From contig OX352761.1 of NCBI GenBank assembly GCA_947095585.1, positions 58,148,832 through 58,212,831 of the forward strand: 64,000 nt of DNA, read 5' to 3'. Positions 43,373 through 54,731 of the stretch are shown piece after piece (within the stretch, counting starts at the first letter, position 1; each line of letters begins with the position of its first letter). Made by a program: the position numbers and the translations under genes. This DNA is from Nephrocerus scutellatus. Lineage: Eukaryota; Arthropoda; Insecta; Diptera; Pipunculidae. Below the pieces are notes generated by a model, which saw only the letters and a list, made by a program, of their open reading frames with translations, ran no database searches and was not told the DNA's origin.

Positions 43373-44335
43373 ATGAAGCCACAGACCCAAAAAGACCAAG
43401 GAAAAGTAAAAAGAACTACTAAGACAAGTTGCGCAGGCTGCGATGACGAAGACACAGAAGAAATGGTCCAATGCGACATCTTCGATAGCTGGTACCATTT
43501 TCAATGTGCAAAGGTCACCTCGGATGTCGCAAATATAGATTGGCGTTGCGAACAGTGCACTACGAACGCAACAATAACGGACCGCTTAGAGACAACAGTT
43601 ATAACAGCTCTAAATAACAACACCTTAAATGAGTCGGGACAGTCCAATACAACGCGTTAGCGAAACGTACCGAACTGAGACTGCGAAGACTCGAGGAAGA
43701 ACGTAGACTCCTGGAAAAGGAACGAGCGACCAGAGAACAGAACGAACGAAGAGAACGAGCAACCCGAGAACGAGAAGATAAAAATTATTTGGACATAAAA
43801 TACAGCTTACTCGAGGAGCTGGAACTACAGTCTAACTTTGGTGACGACGCACATAGCAAACACGGCGACAATACTGGAAACAATAGAGACACCAAAGAAG
43901 ACAACATTCAGGAAGATCAGACTAAAAGGTGGGTGCAGGAGTACCAGGCCCTCCCAGAGACACCTCTCAAACGTGTGGAAGGGCCACCTTATAGCTTGAA
44001 AACATCAGCACAACAACCGACTCTAAACCCGAAGCCTAAACCAGCACAGTCTTTAAACCCAATGTTGGAAACAAGCCAAATCGCAGCGAGACAAGTTGTA
44101 TCAAAGGAACTTCCTATATTTTCCGGGCGTCCTGGAGAGTGGGCTCTCTTTATTAGCGCATACGAGCAAAGCACTCAGATATGCGGATTCAGCGACTACG
44201 AAAACCTAATTCGGCTGCACAAGAGTTTAAAAGGACTCAACTCAACTCGAAATCAACTCTCCTAAATACGATTCTGCTTTCCCACGGCGTCACAATACCG
44301 AAAGTACGCCAAGCACGCTACAGCGCTCACTTTTC
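43373..44335 (+). pseudogene. Pao-element gag with N-terminal PHD finger
   Basis: The first frame (43373-43660) has a PHD-type zinc finger: CAGC, then VQCD, W-HFQC, and WRCEQC (C4HC3 pattern), normally a histone-tail reader and known in some Pao-clade Gags. After a frame change at about 43650 come a coiled coil (LRRLEEERRLLEKERATREQ) and the Gag core KELPIFSGRPGEWALFISAYEQSTQICGFSDYENLIRL (44105-44220), then STLLNTILLSHG in a third frame to about 44335. Protease and the rest are missing before a non-Pao segment. Confidence 0.85.
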
Positions 44336-44711
44336 ATGTCGAACATAAATTACAATGTTTATGAGCTCGTCACCCGATATCCGCTACATCCAATAGCATT
44401 TAAATACACATTCAATAGCAATACACATAATTCATGCGATCGCCCTGTCTTCAATGCTGTGTATAGCAATATACATAATTCATGCGATCGCTATGCCTTC
44501 AATGCTATGTGCATACAGCACTGCAGCTATAACAAATAGCAATGACAATGCAATTCATGCGATCGTTCTATGCTGTGTATATACAGCACTGCAGCTATAG
44601 CATTCCCATTGCTCCATACCGAACGTAATGCTGTACGACGGCGGATACACACAAAATCCAAAGTCAAGTACGTTTATGCATTGTAGGTATAGAGAGCAAG
44701 GGTGAATGGAC
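44336..44711 (+). other. Unassigned segment with repeated TTCATGCGATCG
   Basis: TTCATGCGATCG occurs four times (three exact near 44432, 44480 and 44552, with variations around them) together with repeated ACAGCACTGCAGCTATA. It separates Pao gag from the LINE. It may be a repeat element of its own; no protein. Confidence 0.4.
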
Positions 44712-46590
44712 ATCGGACCAAAAAATGAGACAAAAAATACTTCAATGTCCCAAAGGAAGTAAAAATTTTTGGTCATTCGTGAAACGAATTAAAAATACTG
44801 CCTCGTCTTTAATTCCAACGCTCATTCACAATGACATTCCAACTGTCAGCTCAAAAGACAAGGCCAATCTGCTTGCTTCACATTTCGCAGCTAGCTCTAC
44901 GCTGCCAGATAGCACGTTGTCGCCGCCTGTACTTGTAAGAGTTGAATCCTCTATGGGACAGATTTACTTCCGTACTCGTCAAGAGTATTAAATGATCTCA
45001 ACATTCATAAATCTGCTGGGCCTGATGGCATTCCCGCTATAGTTTTGAAGAGTTGTTCTTCAACGTTGGCACTACCACTTCGCAGACTTTTTCATTTCTC
45101 TTATTCTTCTGGAGTCGTCCCAAGGAATTGGAAAACAGCCTTTATCCAGCCTGTTCCTAAAAAAGGCGATACGTCATCCCTTTCCTCGTACCGACCCATT
45201 GCACTAACATATATACTCTCCAAGGTCATGGAAACCCTGATCAATCGTAAACTTATGCAATACCTTGAATCACGTGAAATCCTTAGTGACCAGCAGTATG
45301 GTTTTCGTAGTCAACGTTCTACAGGTGACCTGATGGCTTATCTCACTGAAAAGTGGAACCAGTCTATTCACAAATTTGGTGAAAGTAAAGTTGTTGCACT
45401 CGATATTTCTAAGGCATTTGACAGAGTCTGGCATCAAGCTCTTTTGTCGAAAATGAATGCTTATGGAATTAATAACACCCTGCTCAATTGGACTAGTAAC
45501 TACCTTTCTGACCGTTCAATCCAGGTCGTATTGGACGGATTCAAATCCAATGTTCACCGCATAAACACCGGTGTACCTCAAGGCTCTGTTTTATCTCCGA
45601 CACTCTTTCTGATTTTCATTAATGATCTCCTATCCACCACCTCTAATCCAATCCATTCTTTCGCTGATGACAGTACTCTTAGCTTTTCATATGACTTCAC
45701 GCTTTCTGCACGACCCTCTTCGTTACAAGTGGAATTTGAACAACAACGTATGTTAAGCACGTTAAATTCTGACCTTGACAGCATAACAAGGTGGGGACTT
45801 CATAATAGAGTTGAATTTAACGCTTCTAAAACCCAATGCTGTCTTCTGTCGTCTAAGCGTAATTTAAACCCCCATCCTTTATCCATGAATGGTTCTTGCA
45901 TCAAAGAAACTGAAAAGCTCTCAATTCTCGGTATGTGCGTCAACAACAAGCTTCGTTGGAACGACCACATATTTGCCATCGCCAAAAATGCTACGAGATG
46001 TTTAGGTTTCCTAAAACGGTGCAAGATGTACTTCATTCCTTCAGATCTGGCTACTATTTACAAGGCGTATATTCGCCCTAAACTCGAATACAATTGTATT
46101 GTCTGGGCAGGTGCCCCCAAGACTACATTGCATCTACTAGACAGAGTTCAGAACCGCGCGTTAAAACTTATTGGTGACGTTCATATAGCGAAAACAATCG
46201 AATCGCTTGAACATCGTAGGAATGTTTCCTGCCTGTCACTGTTTTATCGCTTTTTCCACAAGCGGTGTTCAAAAGAAATATCCAGATGCATCCCGCCTAT
46301 TCTCCAACCCATCCGTAATACCCGTGCCTCAACTCGAGCTCACGGGTCTACTATTAAGCCTATCTTCGGACGTACTAACCAATTCAGAGATTCCTTCTTT
46401 AGCCGCACGATTGTTATATGGAATGATTTGCCTGATTCTGTGTTTCCGCATTTTATGATCTGCAGTCGTTTAAGACTCGCGTGCATAGACATCTCATCTT
46501 TTCCTCTCCCTAATTTTCTAACGCCCACGCTTTGCTAAGCATTATAAGGGTGCAAACCCCTTTAGCGTGTGTACATTATAAAAAAAAAAT
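44712..46590 (+). pseudogene. LINE family A, 5'-truncated, intact RT frame of 497 codons
   Basis: RT starts in another frame (MRQKILQCPKGSKNFWSFVKRIKN, 44725) and reads open at 45045-46538. Blocks: NWKTAFIQPVPKKGD, YRPIALTYILSKVMETL, VVALDISKAFDRVWHQALL, INTGVPQGSVLSPTLFLIFINDL, the active site IHSFADDSTLSF (45655) and the C-terminal DRVQNRALKLIGD. The 3' end at about 46570-46589 has a short A-run. There is no endonuclease, so it is a dead-on-arrival copy, but the RT frame is uninterrupted. Related copies are at 1321-2312 and 36975-37182/49986-50230. Confidence 0.9.
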
Positions 46591-46639
46591 CGTCAATAGC
46601 AACAGCTGGATGTATGAACTATATCCAGAGCCCTAATAT

Positions 46640-47103
46640 TGTTGGGTAATAATATAATTGCTTACTCAGTTAATAGTGCATCGCACTATAACTGGAGCAT
46701 AAATTAATTGATTTATGGATATTGGGAAATATCGCTGATGAATGCATTTCCATGAACTGCGTTGGTTTGGGTACAAAGAACGTTCGGATTTGAGGGTATA
46801 AAAAGGAAGTGAAAACCGGTTGAAAAGTCAGAGTTAATCCAATTACAAAGCTACGAACATCCTAGTAGAGGTCGCAGCCACGCTTAAGACAGCGGGCCTC
46901 CCTAGGATTGTAAAAATATTAAGTTAATAAAAATTTAAAAACTAACTAGTAGAGGTCGCAGCCACGCCTAAGACAGCGGGCCTCTCTGGTAATTTATAAT
47001 CAAGAAATAGTACATAAAGTACATAAATTGAAAAACAATAAACGGTTTTTTTATTTAAAAGAAATTAACTCTCCGCCAAAGTAGCTCTTCCCTTGGTTAC
47101 ACA
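46640..47103 (+). repeat. Possible solo LTR (464 bp)
   Basis: It runs TGTTGGGTAATAATA...GGTTACACA with a TATA box (GGGTATAAAAAG, about 46795) and a late AATAAA (about 47037), the layout of an LTR. Two 43-bp direct repeats (TAGTAGAGGTCGCAGCCACG...) sit at about 46862 and 46946, downstream of the promoter. No target duplication is visible, so the ends are tentative. Confidence 0.5.
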
Positions 47104-47149
47104 AGGAAGCACGGCTATTATCATTCGGCGTTAAAACAAAAAACCACAA

Positions 47150-48402
47150 AGCATATCGATCCCAACCGCTTTGAAACCTGATTGCTCTGAAGATATGATG
47201 AAATAAATATGCCTGACAGCCGTTTAATGGCAGAACGACGTCTTAGCTGTCTACGAAAGAAAATGTCACGCGACGCTACGCTTGCTCATGCACTAAAGAG
47301 TCTAATCAAGGACTACACTTCCAAGATGTACAATCGTAAGCTGACGACCACTGTAATCCAAAGTGTCAATTCTCGAACATGGTATTTACCCATATTTCCG
47401 GTTACCAATCAGAATAAGCCCGGGAAAATACGACTAGTCTGGGACGCCGCTGCAAAAGTGAAAGGCATTTCACTCAATTCGATGCTGATCTCAGGACCGG
47501 ACCAGCTATCATCACTAATCGGAATATTGTATCGATTTAGAGAGCGTATCGTTGCAGTATGGGCTGACATAAAGGAAATGTTCCATCAGGTAGCCATTCG
47601 GAAGCAGGAATCCCAGCGTTTCCTATGGTATAACAACGAGACTGGGAAAGTGGACACATATGTCATGACAGTTATGACCTTTGGTGCCACATGTTCTCCT
47701 AGTTGTGCTCAATACGTAAAAAACTCAAATGCACGAGAGTTCGAGAAGAAGCTCCCAAGAGCTGTAACAGCCATAACAAGAAATCACTACATTGATGACT
47801 ACCTGGACAGCGTGGATAAACCAGATGAAGCGATATCTCTTGCGCAACAAATCATGACAATCCATCAACATGGAGGTTTTGAGATTCGTAACTGGGTTTC
47901 CAACTCACGAAAAGTCATGGAGGCGTTCGGAAAAAGCCCATGAAATCAAAAACGAAGCTTGAACATTACCTCCGAGACCGGCGAAGAAAAGGTACTCGGT
48001 ATGTGGTGGTGTACAGAAACAGACACATTCACCTTTTGGTTAGGTGGAGCAAGGCAAACAACGAGATTCTAAGTGGAAATAGAATACCAACCAAGCGAGA
48101 AGTACTTAGAACGTTAATGTCGATCTTCGACCCATTAGGAATGGTATCAAACCTTCTTGTCTACCTTAAAATCTTGTGCAAGAAATCTGGCGTTCAAAGG
48201 TGGACTGGGATGACGCTATTATCGAAGAACATTTCAAAAAATGGCTTCAGTGGACTAAATATATTCCGGCCATTAAACAAGTACGAATCCGACGCTGTTA
48301 CGATCCACTTTCATGCATAGGAGATAAGAGAGACGTTCAACTACATGTCTTCGTCGACGCCAGCGAAAACGCGTACGCCGCCGTGGCCTACGGCCTATGG
48401 CC
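47150..48402 (+). pseudogene. Pao-element reverse transcriptase
   Basis: The frame 47209-47943 contains MPDSRLMAERRLSCL, KIRLVWDAAAKVKGISLNSML, AVWADIKEMFHQVAI, VMTFGATCSPSCAQY and the active site HYIDDYLDSVD (47795), all BEL/Pao-type RT with a Pao-like DAAAK. Frames change at about 47940 and 48176, and it continues through REVLRTLMSIFDPLGM to VDASENAYAAVAYGLW (48380). There a deletion joins it to the middle of the 3' LTR. Most of RNase H and all of integrase are lost. Confidence 0.9.
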
Positions 48403-48674
48403 GACAAGACGGAATAGGAGAAATAAACGAAATTTTAAGTTGTTATTTTTAAGTTGAAATTGTTTAATTGTTTAAGTTGTTTAACAAGAAATGTTGTTCA
48501 AATTATTATAAATTGCTAATTTGTTCAATTTTCTAACTTGAATAAATTGTCTAATTGTCTAACTGATTAAATTTGTCTAAGAATATCGACTATTGTTTTA
48601 ATTTGTTAATTCGACTAACTACTTAAAATTCGGAAAGAACTCTCGCGCACTAAGCCATATTTAATTCGCCAATA
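48403..48674 (+). repeat. Pao-element 3' LTR, U3 deleted
   Basis: AAGACGGAATAGGAGAAATAAACG to CGCCAATA matches 40588-40834 with a small insertion. The first ~230 bp of the LTR are missing together with the 3' part of pol. GATGC target duplication follows. Confidence 0.9.
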
Positions 48675-49705
48675 GATGCAAAGACAGCATTTTTACATGG
48701 TGAACTCAAGGATACCATTTATATATTGCAGCCGCCAGGATTTACTGAAGAAGGCAAGCAACATCAAGTTTGTCTTCTCAAACGCAGTTTATATGGGTTT
48801 AAACAATCAGCTCGAATATGGAATTTAAGCATTCATGATTTGCTCATAAAATGTGGTTACGAACAAAGTAAAAATGACCAATGTTTATACAATAAAAAGA
48901 ACAATGACAAGGTGTGTCACATAATCGTTTACGTCGACGATATTTTGGTTGCAAGTGATAGCGATGACATGTTAATAGAATGCGAACAGGCACTAAATTC
49001 AGAATTCAAAACTCAAAACTTGGGTGAAGTGAAAACGTATCTTGGTATACACTGATTGGAAGTTTATTGTATATTTCAACAAACACGAGACCAGATATTG
49101 CTGCAAGTGTTGCAATTTTATCACAAAAGGTATCAAACCCAACGCAAGAAGATTGGAACGAGGCAAAACGGATCTTGAAATATTTAAAAGGAACTATCTC
49201 GATAAAATTAAATTTAAATATTTCTGTTAATGAAGAAAAATTCATCGGTTACTGCGATGCTAATTTTGCTGAATGCCGGCAAACACGTAAATCGAATAGT
49301 GGATTCATATTTAAAACGTTTGGTGCAACAATCAGCTGGCGATGCAGGAAACAAGATTTTATTGCATTGTCGTCAATTGAAGCAGAATACATTGCATTGT
49401 GTGATGCAGTAAAAGAAGTAAAATGGTTAAAACGATTATTAAATGATTTTGGTGTCGACATAAATAAACCCATTGTGCTCTTCGAAGACAATCAAAGTTG
49501 TCTCAAATTTGCTACAGAGGAGAAGTATTCAGACAGATCGAAGCATATCGACATCAAAGCACATTCAATCAAAGAGAGTGTTTATAAAGGTATTATCAAA
49601 TGTGTTTATTGCCCTACGGATAACATGGTAGCCGACATGATGACGAAGCCATTACCAAAAGCGAAGATTCGAAAATTTCGAGAGGCTGCCGGATTATTTG
49701 AATGA
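48675..49705 (+). pseudogene. copia-like RT second half and RNase H
   Basis: It continues the RT from 40354: DAKTAFLHGELKDTIYILQPPGF, LYGFKQSARIWN, and the active site IVYVDDILVASD (48930). A stop at 49053 follows TYLGIH. RNase H then reads 49067-49705: TRPDIAASVAILSQ, GYCDANFAECRQTRKSNSGF, SSIEAEYIALCDAVKE, LFEDNQSCLKFA and a C-terminal VADMMTKPLPK. A short region between the two frames is damaged. The polypurine tract GAGGAGAAG precedes the LTR at 49704-49712. Confidence 0.9.
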
Positions 49706-49712
49706 GGAGAAG

Positions 49713-49980
49713 TGTTGAAATAAATAAAAAAATTATATTTATATTTATTTATTAAATACATTAAAATTATCTATAACTCAAACTCTCAACCCTGCATGTA
49801 AACGAAGTATAAAACATGTTGTATTTCATTATGATAAAAGTTAGTCTGACATTCCGTTTCCTTTTCTGTAATACGAACATCGCTATCTGTGTATCAATAA
49901 AATATTTTTTTATCAAGTATATATTTTGCAATCATCGTTTTTTCTATTTTATTGGCTGTTTATTTCTGCTAATTTTTACA
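49713..49980 (+). repeat. copia-like 3' LTR (268 bp)
   Basis: It pairs with 37183-37458 and is followed by the CTTTA duplication at 49981-49985. The main differences are an 8-base indel (GTTAGTTA region) and scattered substitutions. Confidence 0.95.
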
Positions 49981-49985
49981 CTTTA

Positions 49986-50230
49986 TATGAAGAGAGGCGT
50001 GCAGAAAGCGTGAAATCATATGAAAAGACAAGACTGCTGTCGTCAGAAAAAGAATGAATTGGATTTCAAGTAGTGGATAGGAGATACATTAGAAAAGGTG
50101 TCGGAGAAAAAATGGAGGCTTGCAGTGGCAATGCCAGCGTTGAAGAACACCTCTTCAAAACATCATTAGGCTCAGCAGATTTATGAATGTTGAGATCATT
50201 TATTTGGTAGAATCCTCTAGTCTTCTATTC
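49986..50230 (-). pseudogene. LINE-A RT fragment, part 2
   Basis: It continues 36975-37182 on the far side of the copia element. 49990-50125 is the reverse complement of about 45580-45715 of the LINE-A copy, and 50125-50215 matches 44995-45090, with a deletion between. It shows that copia inserted into an already damaged LINE. Confidence 0.8.
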
Positions 50231-50739
50231 TACAAAATAGAATTTAGGCATGCATTTAGCCATTGATATGCATTTAATTTTTCAACTAGAAAACGAGGTA
50301 ATAAGATTCGATTCTTCCCTTTTAAAGTAGCTTGCTTGCTACCAAGGTGACAGAAAACAACCTGTAAAAGTGGGTCCCTATAAATTCCTCTGGAGTACCT
50401 CAAGAAAGCAATTTGAGCGCCCTTTTTTTATTTTATTATTACATTAAACAAAAAAAGTACATTCTAATGTTAGATAACATGTGGCGAATGTACTACGAAC
50501 AAAGATATAAATTTACAGAAGAAAAAGATAAAATTTGATTAAACAAGAATAATCAAATTAGTAACTGCATAATTAAGAGAAATATATATGGGTGCAACGC
50601 AAAAAAAGAACTAAAATGAACTTAAGCTAAATAATTTAGGTAATCCTTAGAAAAGAAAAATCCTCTATAGTGTAATTAATTAAAATGTAAATGTAATTAA
50701 AAAGCTAAGTTTTAAAATTTTTCAAGAAAACTGATTTTA
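50231..50739. other. A/T-rich, no gene seen
   Basis: It may include the 3' untranslated region of the minus-strand LINE to its right. No ORF or repeat was recognised. Confidence 0.3.
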
Positions 50740-51800
50740 CTCTCTCACATCTTAGGCTTATTAGTTAAAGCGTGCATAGTGATATAGTCTAAATCTGGGT
50801 ACATTTGCTTGGTATCTGGTATTCACACGTAGGTTATAATTATCATGAAGCCATGCTGTGTTATTGTTATTGTAGGTGAGGCTGTAAAGCCTTGTGCACT
50901 GCGACCTTGAGGTCTATTGTGCATCCCAGATGTTTTGCCAGATAATGTGATTGCTCAGTTCCTTTGTAAACGCCACCACATCTTCCAATTCGATTGGTTT
51001 GCCATTGTGCCAGAAAATATTTCCGCACCATAAGTAAACAGATGAATACCAAGAGCATTAATCAGTTATGAGCGGATGTGACGCGGGAGAAAATCACTAG
51101 TGACATAGAGCTTGCGTAAAAGAGCCTAAACTCGTCAAACAATATGTGAAATATGGCTCGTGAGGTACTGCAAGTATGTAAGAGGCACCCGTTGAGAACA
51201 ATAGGGTCCAGGAGGTGCGAAACCAGGTAACGGAACAAGGCCATCACTTTACTCTTAATAATAAACAGACCATTGCGGTCAAAGGCCTAATTTCTCGCGA
51301 CCATTTGTGTTGCGCATGTATATTTTTGTACACAAATGGAAGGACCTACAATTTAAGGCCTAATCCGAACGGCGAATTGAGAAGCTTTCCGTGACAAGAT
51401 ATTTTACTCTCGGAACGTTTGTCACCCATTCGCGAGAGGTGGGACACCGTAAAAAATACTTTTGGTGTTACTGGGATTCGAACAACGAGCCTCCTGCTCA
51501 GAAGCCATTCGCATTTCCACTGAGTCACGGCGCTCACTCACTCTACTCTTTTCGGACTAATTTCCAGTTTGTTCGCAATACCCCAAGAAGCGATAGTCAC
51601 TAAGTCACTATTCATTTTAGCGATGCAATCAGCTAGATAGCAAGGGGAGCAGAGTGAAGCAGCTGAACATCGTCAGAGAACAAATGAACTAAACAGTACC
51701 TAGGAACAAGTGGGAGGTCGTTTATAAAGGGAAAACAACAAGGGTCCGAAGATAGTACCCTGCGGAACACCTCTACTTACCTCTCACCAATGGAGACACA
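50740..51800 (-). pseudogene. LINE RT (CR1/L2-like group), interrupted by a SINE
   Basis: Minus strand: RGVPQGTIFGPLLFSLYINDLP (51778-51715), the catalytic LFSDDVQLL (51690), AKMNSDLVTIASWGIANKLEISPK (51610-51555). After the SINE it reads KVMALFRYLVSHLLDPIVLNG (51240-51180) and GAEIFSGTMANQ-like residues (51030). The active site reads SDD instead of ADD. Frames shift several times. The 5' part left of GVPQG is not clearly recognised. This LINE differs from families A and L2-like above. Confidence 0.75.
51257..51537 (-). mobile_element. tRNA-derived SINE (281 bp) with 13-bp target duplication
   Basis: On the minus strand it starts GTGAGCGCCGTGACTCAGTGG. It carries an A-box (TGACTCAGTGG, 51527-51517) and a B-box (GTTCGAATCCC, 51483-51473) at tRNA-like spacing, so RNA polymerase III could transcribe it. 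A non-tRNA body follows and it ends TTTATTATT. AAGAGTARAGTGA flanks both sides (51538-51550 and 51244-51256, one mismatch). Removing it restores the LINE coding sequence. Confidence 0.85.
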
Positions 51801-52438
51801 CTGAGCCAACATTACTAGACACTAGACAAAATTGATCACAAGATTCCACCAGCCAGAGCCAGCCACAGGCACGCGGCGAATTAAATATAGAGAATTTAAA
51901 AACAGAAAAACAGCAAGATTTCCAATAAGGAACTACAAGCGGTACCCATATTCGGTAGATAAAGTTACACGTTCGGTTTCGTAAATCATATAACGAAAAT
52001 ACTCCAATCCTCTGCAATGGTTTCCAAATGAAACCCAACACGGAAACAAATAGACTCGACGCTGCAAAAGTGTTTTGCAGTATTATACATTTGTTTTAAT
52101 CCCAGATTTTTAATATGCATATTTAAAACTCACATTCAGTATTTGCAGTATTATATATTTATTTGAATTCCAGATTTTTAATATGCATATTTAAAACTCA
52201 ATACTGAATTAAAGATATTGGTTAAACTGGGAAATAGCTCCTACCTCAAAACATAATTTAACGATTATAAACAAAAATACAATGTAAAAATAAAAGTATT
52301 GTTATTATTATTTATTACCTAGTTAAAAAAGTTTTTATTCATGGATTTTACAGAATATTAAATTTCCCTTTTAAAAATCGTGCAACACAAAAGTGAAATG
52401 GCCGCACTAAAGTATATTTCCTTTTCAAAGGGGACCCC
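51801..52438. other. No clear gene; 68-bp direct duplication at 52077-52212
   Basis: 51801-52050 may be upstream LINE sequence that has decayed. GCAGTATTATA...AATATGCATATTTAAAACTCA occurs twice in tandem, 68 bp apart, at 52077 and 52145. Confidence 0.4.
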
Positions 52439-52832
52439 ATAAGATTTTTTAAAAAAATAACCCGATTTTCTTAAAATTTTATATACGCATGTATCTCCAA
52501 TAGACAACACTTTTTGTAAGAATTTTGGAGTCCCCGGGCCCCGCGGTCGTGCGTTCCCAAAATTTAAAAAAAAAATTGACCCGATTTTCTTCAAATTTTA
52601 TATACGTATGTATCTCCGATGAAAAACACTTTTCGTAAAAATTTTGGAGACCCCGGGCCCCAGGGTCATTGAGCCTCTGAGGCCCGAGGGGTGCCCATAT
52701 AGGGCCCTGAGACCCGTGTGATGTCCACGTAAATTTTTTAAAAATTAGCCCGATTTTCTTCAAACTTTAACACATACCCATCTTCTATTAGAGAATTTAC
52801 ATGAAAAATTTTAATTTTTATGGGTTGTTTTT
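52439..52832 (+). repeat. ~118-bp-unit repeat, third array
   Basis: About three units with CCCGATTTTCTT..AAATTTTATATACG..ATGTATCTCC and GGAGTCCCCGGGCCCC, ending in the conserved TAGAGAATTTACATGAAAAATT..GGGTTGTTTTT terminus. Confidence 0.8.
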
Positions 52833-52982
52833 TTTTATACACATAAAATAAAAAATTCATAAACTGGATAACAAAAGTAGTTATAGCATTTTTGCATCAT
52901 ATTATGTACTAAAAAAAAAGAAAATATAAATATTTCACTTTTTATGATGTAGGAGCTATATCAAAACAAATCCGAGATATTA
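52833..52982. other. Intronic A/T-rich spacer
   Basis: No feature seen between the repeat and the MITE. Confidence 0.3.
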
Positions 52983-53098
52983 GGCGTATTTTATTTGCCG
53001 TGGAATTAGGAATTAGAATTGGAAAACCAGCACAACAGCAGTTTTTCTTATTCCAAAAGAAAAAGATAGCGCAATTGTTGTGGCAAATCAAATACGGG
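52983..53098. mobile_element. ~116-bp MITE next to the sip3 exon
   Basis: The ends are inverted: GGCGTATTTTATTTGCCGTGG at left and the complement of CCCGTATTTGATTTGCCACA at right. The termini resemble those of the 1-kb TIR element at 54732-55745 (AAGCCGTATTTTATTTGCCG), so it is probably an internally deleted relative. It lies 14 bp from the splice donor. Confidence 0.7.
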
Positions 53099-53112
53099 TG
53101 TTATATACTTAC

Positions 53113-53238
53113 TGCCATTGAAGCGTTAGATTTGGTAATGTAAACAATTGCTGGATAAAACTGTTTTTTCTGGTAGTAAGCATTGCCAATGACAGCGCTG
53201 GCAAATCCAAGACATAAAGATGATAAAAGAATTTGCAT
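53113..53238 (-). CDS. sip3: HRD1/synoviolin (ER ubiquitin ligase), first coding exon
   Basis: The exon spans 53253-53113 on the minus strand, between an acceptor (TTTTCAG, 53260-53254) and a donor (GTAAGT, 53112-53107). ATG at 53238 opens 42 codons ending in phase 0. Residues 19-41 contain NAYYQKKQFYP and VYITKSNASMA, the conserved N-terminus of HRD1/SYVN1 (human HAYYLKHQFYPTVVYLTKS). It covers the first membrane helix (about 4-20) and the following loop. HRD1 sits in the ER membrane and ubiquitinates misfolded proteins for ERAD; the RING domain comes much later. No second coding exon was found to the left in this window. Confidence 0.85.
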
Positions 53239-53253
53239 TTCTATTTGTTGCTG

Positions 53254-53620
53254 CTGAAAATATAATAATTTAATGTTAATAAACTATATACTGTATACTA
53301 AGTTAAAAACCGCTGTTCTTACAAAAATAATGGCTTTGAATTTGTTATGTAGTTTTAATTGCAAATTACAAAATTAACTGAACAAACGCTCGAACCTCGA
53401 TCATGTTTCTATTAACGAATAAACATGGTACACATAGATTATACAAACTACAATACTACATCTACATGTGATGATAATGGGTCTATTCTTTTATTCAACC
53501 CGAGCGAGCAGTGTACGTCAAAATTTTAAACTGCGTTCTTTTATTCGCCCGGGGTAATTTTACTCTGTACTCTTTGTTTTTATTGTGAACCGAACACGAC
53601 ACGGTGTATACACAGTTTCT
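53254..53620 (-). other. Intron upstream of the sip3 start exon
   Basis: A/T-rich sequence beginning with the splice acceptor. A 5' untranslated exon should lie to the right; I could not identify it. Confidence 0.5.
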
Positions 53621-54541
53621 TTTTTTTAAATTCTCTATATTAACTTCACTTGCCCGTGGGTCGTCGGTCGGTCGTCGGTCGTCGGTCGGTCGTCGGTCGG
53701 TCGTCGGTCGGTCGTCTGTCGTGGATTCTTGCGATCAATTTTTAACCCACTTCCCATGGCCCGATTTTATTGAAATTTTGCACACATGTGTATTTCCGGA
53801 GACAACACTTTCTATTAAATTTTGAGGCCCCTCGGGCTGCGGGGTCGGGGGGCTCCCAAACAAAAATTTTAAAAAATTTACCCGATTTTCTTCAAATTTT
53901 ACACACATGTGTATACCCAATAAACAATACTTTTTCGAAAATTTGGTAGTGATCGGGTCCCGGGTTCGGCCGCAAGGCCCTTATACATTTTTTAAATATC
54001 TGTACTGGCATCAGATATTCGTCGCCCTTTATGGACTTTGTGCGGTGTGTGCTGCGCAGTCGGCTGCGCTGCATTGTTTTGGTGGTGGAGAGAGAGAGAG
54101 AAATCTTAGCTCACGCACAAATGAATCCAGCAAATGAAACGAGACATAAATGTTTTATGCTTAATTCAACGTAGTTACTTATTTACTGAATTGTATTTTT
54201 ATTGATGTCGTTTTTTTGTTGTCGATATCAACTTACAGATAGAACAACAAGTTTTCGCAATATTCTGTCATTTCGCGTTTTCATAAATTAGTTCAGAGCA
54301 GTCAAAGAGTTCTCAAGATAACTGCTCGTGTTTCTTATTTGCTCAGAGTATGAGCGTGCTCTACGTGCTCAGAATAAAATGATCTGAGCATTTTCAATTT
54401 TAACATCTGATGTCAAATGTTTGTTTCGATGATTTTCTCCTACAATAAAAAAAAATGGCCCAGGATCGAGGGGCTCCCATATCAATTTCTGCGATTAGAG
54501 AATTTAGATGAAAAATTTTAATTTTTATGGGTTGTTTTTTT
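53621..54541 (+). repeat. Dispersed ~0.9-kb repeat R, copy 2
   Basis: It is near-identical to 11041-11940, with the same ends and body. The internal microsatellite is different: GTCGGTCG units at 53658-53718 replace the GTTTGTGG units of copy 1. Non-coding. Confidence 0.8.
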
Positions 54542-54731
54542 GAAGTGAATATCAGTGTAAGGCAGAGTAAGAGCGAATAAAGATACCCATTGTACACACA
54601 GAACACTTTTACGCCGTGCAATAGACGCTTGGTGTACTCCGGGTAACTATATTCGCTAGGGTTGAATTAAAGAATTACCCAATGACACGCTAGCTGTATT
54701 TTATTTGAATTCAAATTAGGAATTACAACAC

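Noticed and set aside
51457..51537. A possible functional tRNA gene on the minus strand
   Set aside because: A- and B-boxes are present, but the acceptor stem does not pair convincingly and a longer body plus target duplication follow, so it is a SINE head.
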